This document shows positions 49,001-61,000 of a stretch of DNA of 64,000 nucleotides, one piece after another (within the stretch, counting starts at the first letter, position 1; each line of letters starts with the position of its first letter). Where the stretch lies: assembly GCA_018435605.1 (NCBI GenBank), contig JAHDNF010000008.1, forward strand, positions 375,192-439,191. Direction: 5' to 3'. The stretch is from a bacterium (GTDB lineage: Bacteria; Auribacterota; Auribacteria; Auribacterales; Auribacteraceae). Under the pieces are notes generated by a model. The model was not told the origin of the DNA. It was given only the letters and a program-made list of their open reading frames with translations, and ran no database searches. The translations under genes were made by a program, and so were the position numbers.

Positions 49001-52000
49001 CCCAATACTCCGCCTAACACAACAAAGTCAAGGGTTATTTTACCTTGGTCAACTTGTTTTATCAAATCGTTCTGAAAATTCTGCAACCGATCCAGATCGG
49101 ACTCTATTATACTTATATTAAAAGCCGATAGATCCTTCTGCAATTGGACAAACGCATCATGTTGAGCCAGCCTCAACTCCTCTCCGGTAAGCCGACGAGT
49201 TTCAATTTCGCTCATTGTCTTCCGATAAATATCAAAAGGCATATTTATGAGCTGACGTACCTCTTTTGTATCCAACCCGCTCTTTTTGATTTTATCTATT
49301 TTCTGGCGTAACTCGTGCTGATACTGATTTTTAAGGCGTGTCCACTCTGCAAGCAATTTTGCATTAGCGCTACGAAACGCTTCATCCATAGCGTTTTCAT
49401 AAAGAAAATCAATCTGCCCAGCTTCAATCTTTGCAATCAGTCCGGCTTTCAGGGTATCTATAGATGCTTTTGCAGAATCATCCAATACAATTCCCAAAGC
49501 GGCAAGGCTATCCTGAAGCTGTTTGAAATTCTTCGATTTTTCATAGTCGGCAAACACCATATCGAGCATCTTAAGATTCAACGCTATAGTAACCCTGACG
49601 CCGTCCTCAGTGGTATAAGTATCTTTTTCCAAGTTACTTTTAAGTTGGCCTGCACGTTGTGAAAAGTTGTATTCCACATCATCGAAATACGATTTATTAA
49701 CACGCTTCTCAGAATCTATTATATCCAGATATTCCTGCGCAGACCTGAACAGATTAGCTATTTGCAATTCCGTATCGGTATACGATTCTATGGAAGCTAC
49801 CAGATTGATGATAACAGCCTGATCCTGATCGGTTAAACGATATGCATCTCGATTTAGTTTATCCGCAATGGCAGGATTATTGGCAATAACGCCGTCAAAG
49901 TCATCGAGCAATTGACGCGCACGTATGGCAACCAGTTCATTCAATTGACCGGCAGGAAGCTGTCGTTCCTGTTCGGTTAACATATATTGACTGACGTCGC
50001 TTTTCGCTCTTGCAAGCATAATAGCATCGGCGACAGCCGATTGAGCAGAACTGTTGGTTTCTTGAAAACGAACTGAGATAATTTCATTGATATGAGATAC
50101 GTTTATCCCCAGCGAAGCGGCTTCAGCAAGAAAATCCGCCTCAAGCAGTTGATTTTGAGAATATGTACGTAATTTATCCACAAAACTGCGGGTTTTTTCT
50201 TTGGCATCAGCATCGTTCTGCTCGACAAGATAAGCTAGTATTTGTGAAGACAGATCGGAGAAAATACCTCTTTCCAGTTTACGGCTACGCTGAAACGCCA
50301 GAATGGTTTCCATTGTATCCTGAATCGCCTGAGTATCGGTGATCCCTATATCAGCAAGAAATTTGCGAATATCGTCCCTGTTTTGTTCAAGCAACTCGCG
50401 GGCTGTAATATACTCAAACAATTTTTGTTTGCCTTCACGTGTTCCAACCCCGTTGAAGGCTTTGACAGCTATTTCAGTTTCATCTGTTTCCAGAGCAATC
50501 AAAGTTTGTTCCGATCTCGGAGCGGCGGCACGTCCGCCACGTCCGAACAACTGCAACGAAATACGTTCGGAAAGAGAAAGACCTACTTCAAACACCTGAA
50601 AACCGTGAACCAACTGAGCACGCAAGTTCTTTTCCATAGTATCAAGCTGATTGATCAACGAAGTTTTTTTCAATGGATTTGCAACGGATTGATCTATCGC
50701 TTCGGTTATTCGCGAGAAAAATGTTTGTATATTCTGCTCTTCTTTCTTACGTGTTAGCGCATCACGATTATCTTCCAGCTTATTTTTCAAGGATTCCAGA
50801 ATAGAAAAAATCCCCAGTTCAAACTTTTCATTGACCATATTCTTCATGCTGACTTTTTCGGCATCAGTCAGATCAAGCAGGTCTATCAGTTCTTCAAGTT
50901 TAGCGGGATTGGTTTTGTAATATTCTTTTAACGATTCCTGAACCGTAGCATCCTGCATAAACGCATTAAATTGCGACATACTGAACAGAGTTAACTTAAA
51001 GTCTTTACCTCGTGTACCGTAAGGGTTGACAAACGTAACGCTACCGAGAGCGCAGGCAATATCCAGAAATTCCGATTCTTCTTTCTCGCTTTTGAATGAA
51101 TTTCCGTGAAAGGTATAAATCTTCGATAATCGATCTACAGTGGTCAGAAGGGAATCTAGCCTGCTTTGGGTTTGCTTATCAAATCCAAGATACAAAAATT
51201 CATCTTGATATTGAACAGGAACGCTATCGAGAACCCGAATTTTCTGTTCTTCAATACCTTTAAACTCCTCCTGTAATTTTGAAATTATGGCTCCTGCGGT
51301 TTTGTTATCGCGCGCTTTCCATGCGTTTGAAAGATCGGTATATAACTGATCTATTTTTGCCTGATGATTTCTCAAAGCCTCAATAATATTACCGAATTCG
51401 TCTTTAAAATCGTTGATTCGGTCAAGCTCTTGTTGCGCCTGAATATCAGTTGGATCGGCTTTTACTCGGGCAACCAAACTATCGGCTATCTCATCAAGAC
51501 GAATCTGTTTATTGTTTAATTCATTGACATACGCTTCAAGCATAAACAGCCGCAGTTCACTTTCGACTTCAAGCGCCAGTTCGCGCTTAGTGTTCATCGC
51601 TGTAGCGTCGCCCTCTGCTCTAATAGCTTTCGCGTCACGAAACTGCTCGATTTTTTGCAATATCGAAGCTCTTTTATCCGCCGGCAGAACATTGACCAAT
51701 GAAGTAAGGTCTTCTTTGGCCATGGTTTCAAGACGATCATACATCATTAAATACAATTGTTCCGCTTCCGCATAATCACGTGTGCCCGCGAGAATAGGAG
51801 CTCCGTCTCGTTTATTGAAAATCATATCGATCTGTTCGAGCAAATACTTATCGCGGTCGGATTTTGTGGTAAAAACACCGGTTTCACGCCGGTTGATAAC
51901 CTTCTGAATGAACGGAGCCATCTCAATGATGCTTTCTTTTCCGAAAAGTTTCTTCATTTCAGCACGCGCAACTTCAGTAGCTATGGAACCGCTGAATCCG

Positions 52001-55000
52001 GTAAATTTTTCAAAAGCCTTAATAACATCTGCACCGCCGACTTTACCGGTAGTTTCACTGTCGCCCAGCACATCTATATTGACATCAAGATAATACTTAG
52101 CCCATACCTCCATGATGGTATGCCGGTGATTGCTCTGCCGTTGATTTGTATGTTCACCCTGCGCATTGATGAGTTTTATATCCTGCACGACCACATTGTT
52201 TGCATCAGTGATAATTTGACCTTTTTCATCTTTTTTAGCTTCGAACGTCCAGTTGACACGTTGTTTGTGGAAAAAATGCTGTTCGAGGGTAATCTTTACG
52301 ATATCCTCAAATTCTCTTATATCAGGAACCTTGTAATTTTGCTCCTGCGCTTTTGCGTGCAATTGACGTATCAAATTGCGGGCGCCTTCGGTAAGTTCAA
52401 TAAAGTTGCCTTCACTTGTCTGGCGTTCTTTAAACAAGAAAGATTCGTCCTGTTTTTCAAAACTCTGCAACAAATTTCGAATAACGTGGTAATCCTTATC
52501 GGTATCCTTGACTTGCTCAAGCGACGCGCCGTCACCGCGAATTTTAAGCACAAAATCCCATATCAGGCGGTATACCTGCACTTCTTCCGTAGTGAGAGGG
52601 TCGCTTGGTTGAGCATTGATAAAATCCATCAATGAACCCTCAAAAATCAATGCGTCAATTTCATCGAAGTTGGCATAAGCCAGTTTTTGAGGTAATGTCT
52701 TCTTTGATTCATCGTAATAAACATCTTCCAAACGCATGAACGCAAAATCGGAAAATGGAATGTAAACTATTTGCGGTTGAGATGATATACTGGGGTCCTG
52801 TTCGCGCATTTTATCACGCTGTTCTTTGCGCATGAACAAATCTCTAACAGTGGCACGATTGGTATCTTTCGTTACCACATCTACTTTGACATTCAATAAA
52901 TCCATAATTCCTTTTACGCTATTAGCGTCGCTTCGAGCAAACGATTCCTGTGTAAGAAACTGCACCGCAGTTTCTCCGGAAAGCGCGTGCAGGAAAAGGG
53001 TTAATGCCGATGTAATAGTTTTGCCTTCACCTGTGCCCACATTTAATATTGCGCCGTTAGCCATAAGGGCACCTGAAAAAAACTGCACATCTCGAAAATA
53101 GTATCCGTTATCTACCAACGAGGCCAGCATCACCGATGTAAATGCATCCGTTATAATATCTTCAGGTACAGTCTCATGAATAAGGTCATATTGTGCTACT
53201 CTTTTTTGTAGCTCTGCTGTTTGCGCGTGCAAATCTTCCTTTATTTTCTCTGTATATTTACCGGATTTTACAAGGGATTCTCTAAACGTTTCCTGAAGCT
53301 GAGATTCGGAAGCCTGCAACAGTTTATTTCGCATAGTAAGTATTTCAAGGTCATTCTTCTCTATATCAGCCCTTATTTGTTTTGCCCGTGTTTCGCTGAC
53401 ACCCTGTTCAGTCGCTTTTTCTTCTTTTTGGATTTTCGATTTCAGTTTAGCGTCCACATCAAGACTGATGATTAATTCCGCAAGCAAAGATTTACGAAGA
53501 TACTCAACCCCTTCTTCACCCTTGAACAACATATCGTACATCTGCTGAAAATTTTCCGATTGAGCGGTAACAAGAGTTTTTGCCATGTGTGACATTACCA
53601 ACAGATGTTTTAGATTCTCCATATCAGACTGCCCGAGCAATTCATTCTGGCGTTGCTGAAATACATCTGACGGAGTCTCTTTAGTAAAACCTTCCAGCTT
53701 CATAATTTCAGCCGCCATCAGGTTCGGATTTTTCATCACTCTAGCTAACAATGCTGAAAACGTCGAGTCGGCAAGAGATAACGATTTTGCCATCGCATAA
53801 AATCTGACCAAATCATCCCCAAGCCCTTTTAATTTATCCATAGTATCTGTATACCCTGCCGCGCCTTCTTCTATCCCTATCAAACCCATCAATTCAGATA
53901 TCATTTTTTCTGAATCATCGAGATTCGACAGATTAACGAGCGCTTTGTCGTCTACGGATAATATTCCTTCTATAAATTCATGCAGTTTGCCTACCGCATA
54001 TTTGAGGCCTTTTTGTGCGGCTTTTTTGAGTTGGAGGGATTCGCGCTCTTTACCTATAGCGCTAATTGAGAATTGTTGCTGGTTGATATATTCCTGTGCG
54101 TTCTTTTGAAGTTCTTTTGCCTGCATGCCGGCATCTTTGGCACGCGCGGCCACAGCGGACATCACCGCTCCTTCATATCCTTCCGATACTGATGACGCGC
54201 CGGCACGATCAAACGCCACAATCAGCACTTTATCGAGGATTTCCTTCATATCCGATTGCGATTTGCCTTCCAAACTTTGTACGAATTGAATCAGATAATT
54301 GAAATTCTTTTGCTCCATCAACCGGTCTCGAATAAGCCGTGCACTGACAGTGACTGTTTCTTTATCTTGTGTTTCTATATTTATGGTCAGATTTGTACCT
54401 GTAATCTGACTTATCAATTCTTCAAGTCTCCTGCTTTCTATATATCCTTTGATATGATCGTCAACCGCTGTTATTAAAGATAAAACCTGTTCGCTTTTTT
54501 CTCCGGTTTTACGCCCCTCATATGTTTCCAATTTTGCTCGCGCTTCGCTCAGTTGTTTATTCAAGTCTTCCACCGACTGATATATATTCGAGTAACGTTG
54601 ATTTAAAGTAGCTAACTCAGCCTCAATAGCATTTTGAATTGACATGAATAACGCCGCATTCTGCGCAGGCTGTTGTTCGGCTATAGCTAATTTGTATTTA
54701 ACCATAGCAATTTGCCGTTGTTCTTCAAGATACTGCCTGCGAATGTTGATCATTTCCTGATGTTTGCCGGCCAATTCTTCACGAACACTGAGTATTTGCA
54801 CATAAATGGCTTGCAAGCTAACTTTGTCATCCATCTGCAGAGCTCGCGCCTGCCGGCGTTCCAACTCTTTAATATCGTTAGCAAATTGATCTATTTCCGT
54901 GTTGAGTTCAGCTATACGTTTTTTGAAAGTATCCGAGCGATCTTGTGATATTTCCAACTGACGTTCCTGTACATCTTTTGAAAGGATATTGCCCACACTA

Positions 55001-58000
55001 ATCAACTGACCCGCAACATACGAAGCAGGTACTCCTGCCGGAGAATTGGCAAGAGCTAATTCATAACGACGTCCCTGCGTATCAAATATAACCAACCGGT
55101 CGCCCTCTATATACGACAGTGGCATTTCCGTACCGGCGAGCTTAGATCTGTCGTTCTGCTCAACAGGAGTCAGTGAACCATCTTTCAAATTGACAACATA
55201 CACGATATTTTCGATAACAATTTGCTGAATAATATCTTGCTTGACAGCATCTGATAATTTTCCGGTAGCAAGCGGCATTAAGATTTTATCGATATATGTA
55301 GGCGACATTAAATCTGTCCTGCCTGCCGTCATAGAATACAGTTCGTTGATAGCTTCCTGCGAAAAACTTGGCGACTGGTCATCGATAAACATATCCCGCG
55401 CGGAAAGCACCGTATTTATAAGCTGTAATTTCAACGCCTGAATTTGTTGCTGGTCACGCTGTTGCGGAGCAACCGACTCCAATTCAGTTATACGCTGTTG
55501 TATTGATTGAGGAGTTGCAAGGTTGGCATCAGCTTTGGTCGGTTGTTTAGGTTTTCTGAACTCAAAATTATTGACAGAATTACCTTGAGCGTCATAAGTT
55601 TCGATTATCGTAACACCCGACGCATCAAATTTGGAAACCGAATACCCCTGTGGAATTCCTGCGGAATCGGTAAGGACTGAGATAATCTGCCGTTCGTTGT
55701 GATGTGTATATTCGATACGTATTTCATCGCCGACTTTTTTGATAACCATATCGCCCAAACGCCTTCCCGATTCATCAAGAGTATCGAGTTCAAGAACGAT
55801 CTGCTGGCCGGGAGCCTCTCCATAGGATAAATATAGAAACTTTCTGTTACCTAATTCGTCAACTGTCCATTGTTCTAATTCCAGTGCGTTGGCTCCAGCC
55901 TGCATGGATAGTTTAGGTATATCTTCGAAACGCTCTGAAGCACGCTGTTGAATATATGCCCGTTGTTTTATAAGTTGCTGAGCAAGAGCTTCACGCCGCA
56001 TTTGAATATCTTTCTGACGCTGTGACAATTGATCCATTTGCGCATCCAGTTCACGTTTCATAACCTGATCCATGGGCAGTTCGCGGAAAAAGAGGTCATC
56101 GTACTGTTGTTCAATATTGTTAGTCCAGATACGACGCGATATATCATTGGCAAATAAATCCTGAGCGCTGATATCACGTCCGGCCAACAACGCGGCGGCG
56201 CGAATGATTGCTCCGATAAATGCGTATTCCCTGTTATCAGGGGCTTTTTGTGCTGAAAGTCCGATTTTATCCCAAGCAGACTGAGTAATGTATATAGCTT
56301 CTTTACCAGTTGAGGCATCTTTGTAAATTCCGGCAAACTGATTACCGTCGCTAAGATTTGCAGGCAGTTGATCGGTCACAACGATATCTATATGTCCGTT
56401 TTTGAGTTTCCCTATAAGATCGGCAACAAATGACCCTTGTTTTTCCGCGTTAAACAACCGCTGAAGATGTTGAGCTAGAGTCAGTCCGCCGATCTGCAAC
56501 TCTATGACTTCGCCGTTGCGAGTACCTGCAACAACGCGCCCTTGTGACGATACTGAACGGTCGATATCTCTGAAAAAACTGTCGATCAATTTATCCGCGC
56601 CAACCGAAGGAATTTGCTTGTCAAAAGAAAGTTGGGCAACAAGGTTCTGCGTTGAAGCATCGAAAATATATAGAGTCTGCTGGCCGGTTTGCGCATCAAC
56701 AGCAACTACTCTAACCTGATTTACAGATCCGTCATAACCAATGTACCGCGCAGTCGACTCATTGATAAGACTCCTCAATTGAGCTGGTATATCTATTTCC
56801 AGACCATCCACACGCGCCTGCAATTGCGGCGCGACACCTGCTCCACGCTGAGCATCATACTGCAACTTTATTTTGCCGTTCTGAATCTGTGCTTCGACAT
56901 TATTGGATAGATCGGTATTAGCGCGCAACACTGCCAAGAGCGGAAGCAATTGGCTGACCTGCGCCTGTAACACACTGGTTTGCTGTAAGATATCTATCGT
57001 TGTCAATCCTTGATCGCGCATAGACTGTTTTACTACATATTCCAACGCTGACTGCATCTGTTTTTCGGCGTTGCCGTCGTTCAAAGCAAACTGCGTTAGC
57101 ATATTGACAAAATCATGTATCATACCCAAGGATATGTTAGGATTCTGCAACATTACCGCCTGAAAATCGGTAGCGAGTGTTCCTATTTGACTAATACCGA
57201 ACATATTATTGATATAATCAAGCATCAATATCGATAGCAATGCCTGATCTTGCGTGGTATCTGTAAGTTGATTCTGTATCGCTAAAATCTGCCGCATCAA
57301 AACAATATCCATCACATCAGTATGGTCGAGAAGATTGTTGTCGAGCATAATTGATCCGGTATCAGACAACGTGCCCAAAGCAACAGGACCATCAACCAAT
57401 TCTATAGGCATGTTCTGTAGTATTGCCACTATTTGCTGACCTGCATAACCTGCCTGCCTGAGTATGACATTAGAAAAATTATTTAATTTATTGACGTCTT
57501 CGTTAGAACGGGCTAAGGCGATTACATTAGCTATAACGTTGAATAAAGCCGTTTTATTTATATCGGTAAATCCGTCTAAAAGACCAACTGCTTTAGCGTG
57601 TTCAATCAACGCTTGAGCCAGTTTGTCTTGATTTTCCAAAGACAACCCTGAATTTTCATACACCCCAATCAAAGCAGTAATTAGAGATTGCCTGACCGAT
57701 GCAGGGACATTCGTATCGGCCTCAATATCAAGTATATTATTGAGCAATTGAGTTCGGACAGACTCATTTGTAATTTTGTCACTCTTACGCACATATTCTT
57801 CCGGTGATTCTATTAACTGAATAGAAGTATTGACTTGAGCCACTACAACAGCTTGTTTAGATTCAATTTTCGCCTCAAGACCGGCTATATATTTCGCGTC
57901 AACAGTATATCCGAAATTGGTATAGAACTGATTCAGCTTCGCAAGCGCAGACCGTTTTGTTTGTACCGATATATTTGCGTTATCCACGATATGCTCAGTA

Positions 58001-61000
58001 ATGGTTCTGATCTGTTGCTCAAGATTATTCATTAAAGAATAAGAAAACGGTACTATCGCGCTCAGATCTACCAAGACACCCAGAAAATTCACCTGTACTT
58101 CGGAAGATGCGTTAAAGACGTCGGTGATTTTGTTTTGTACCAATGAAATAATCTCCTGCATCGCCGATTCGTCAATAATACGTTGTTGTAAGGTATTTTG
58201 CCTGATAGCGGCAATTATTTGCGATGCATTCTCAAGTTTTTGCTGTACTTCGCCTTCCGCTGATAAGACATCAAGAAGCGGCTGAATATACTGGTCTTTT
58301 AACTGAGCTTGTGCAAGATTAGCCTGTAGCACAGCGCCGTTAAAATACATCGTAACGAGCTGATCAATTTTGGATACAGTTATGTTAAGCGGGGCAACTC
58401 TGTCATTTTGTAAATTCGAAAAAACAACCGCTACAGAGGCGTTAAGCTCACTTTGAGATGGTACCGGCAAACCGGCCTGCTCATACTTACGTTGAAGTTG
58501 CACTGCTATATAAGCCTTATTTTGAATGGTACTCAACATAGCTTGCGAAATATCCATTTTTTCCATAATGGAAATAACCTGCATGTTCGGCACACCTTGT
58601 ACTATCATCTGATCTATCTGTCGTTGTGATGAATCTTTCAATGCGTTATACAGCGACCCGAAGTAAAAAGCCCGTAGTTGAGAATCTTCCAAAAGTAAAT
58701 TCTTTCCGGCGTTTTTAATCGACATTTCTATGTTATCTAGCTGTTTACTCAATGAAACCCTTCGATCGTAAACAGTTAGAAGCCCGTTATTGAGTAGGGT
58801 ATTTGCGAGCACGTCAATCGCCTGATCAGCAGTAATACCGTCGATAGTGGTTTCAGCTTGAGCTATTCCAGCCAGTTGTTGTAGTATAAGCTGTTTGAGA
58901 TAATTATTATCAGATAGATTTTTAAACGCATTAAATACACGGATTTGCCCTACATTGCCCTGATCAGCGGCCTGCGCCGCAAGCATCTCTATAAGTTTAG
59001 CCGCCTGCTGAGTCCATTCTGCCTCTTGTTGGGCACCAAGTTTCGCCAGTTGACCGGCTCGATCTTTTAGAAAATCTAGGGAGATAATTTCACTGTTAAA
59101 TGCGTCTTGCCATTGAGCAATTTGTTCTTGGGCTGATTCAGATACGTGTTGGGGCGTTAAAACATTCAGCGCCGGACCGACGACACTGGCATCTACTTTG
59201 AACTGGGCTACTACCGGAAACGCTTTGCCGCTTTCGATCATTTTTTGCAAACCGGAATGATCAGCCTCTTTACCGGCTACAGTAATAATATTTCCATTAC
59301 CATCAACGTATATAATTACACCCGCATAGCCGTTTTTAACATTCTTATCATTCAGAGCCCTCGCCATTACAGCATCATATAAATCTTGCGACTGCAAAAC
59401 CCGCATATTCGGGTCAAGTTCCTGAGCGCGAAGGCGGAATGAAGTAAGATTAGTGATCTCGTTATTGAATGCGGCCTGCACTGCCTCCATACGTTCCTGA
59501 ATTACGGTAGGCATATTTGCTGGAACGGTTAATAGCAACAAAGCTCCATCCCTGCCGGACTCGATTTTAATTTGTGCTATAACCGGAAACGCCTTATTAG
59601 ATTCTATCAAATCCTGCAATTGCGTAGTTTGCTCATGTACTGCTCCTGTAGAAATAATCCTGCCGTCGGTATCCACAATAACGGCGATATTCGCGTATCC
59701 ATCTTTGACAGATTGTTGGGCATTACCGACGACACGATCATAGAATCCTTTATTTAGAAGCACGTCCATATTGGAAAGCAATATTGCATTATCAGTCTTT
59801 TGTCTGCTTAAAATATCTTCTTCCACCTTAGACGGAACTATCATATCAAATTGAGCGGCCAATTCTGTGGGAGAGCGCATTTTTGCTTTTTCAATACCTT
59901 GCATGAGCTCGTTAATCTCTTTTTCAAGCTGTGTTATGTCGACGGCATCTTGCGGGATAACACGAAAATCCTTGATAATTGCTGTATCAATAATTGCCCA
60001 TTCCAGATTTTTACCCATGATGTCATAACCGCGTACTATTCCATACCCCTGTTCAAGTAGTTCCTGTATACGTGCGGGAGAAAGACGTTCTACTTCGCCG
60101 GGATTTTGCGCATCATAAATTTTAACATCCGGATTCAACTCAATTTCATATATAGTAGGTGTACCCTTACCCATATTGGCGTATTGACGCGCTTTTTCGA
60201 GTCTATCTGCGCCAAGCGTATAAAATCCGCCATACTCACGCCCTCTTTTGCTCTGTTTGGCTTCACTGCCACGACCCAAAATTTTTATATCTTCCACGCT
60301 CATATTAGGATTGGTAGAACCATGTAAAACTACGAGGCCTCGCTGTTGCGCTATATTCTTTGCAACTTGCGCAAACTGTTCATTCGCTGATTTAACTGCA
60401 TTCTGAAGTTGCAATTGCTGATCCACAGTCAACGTACCGCTGAACAATGCCAGCATTTCATTTATCTGCCGTATTGATTCCTGAAGTTGAGCAAGCAGAG
60501 GATTAACACGAAACTGATAATCTTTTAGCGATTCCTCTTCATATTGCCCTAACGATAATTCTGTGGAAATTTTTTCAAGACCAGACTTGTACATATCTAC
60601 CATTTGTGTATTAACAGCAGAATGATCCTGCATAGCCATTTGCATTATTGTAATAATTTGATTTTGGTTATTTACCATGACAGAATAGACAATGGTAGAC
60701 ATCAACTTACCTAACGCCTCGCTGGGAACAGCAGAAGACAGAATATATTCGGCGGCCATTTGTTCTGCCTGCACGCCAAGATCATGGAATCTATTGTTGA
60801 TCGCCTCTACCATGGCTCGTTCCGATCCGCCACGAGCCATCATGCTTTGTATCCATGTCCTAACTTTTCCATCGGCTATTTCCGCGTCGGTGTAACCAAG
60901 CACGTTTTTGGCAAAAGACCTCCACATGCGTAGTTCCATCATTTCATGAACTGCTTTTATCGGATTGGCGGCATATATGGCGTTCCTGCGTATTCCCGCA

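Noticed and set aside
51757-52635. A 292-codon open frame antisense to the SecA-like region
   Set aside because: It lies wholly opposite conserved codons of the giant gene, has no ribosome binding site and no family resemblance. Long antisense frames are expected opposite a 24-kb coding frame.
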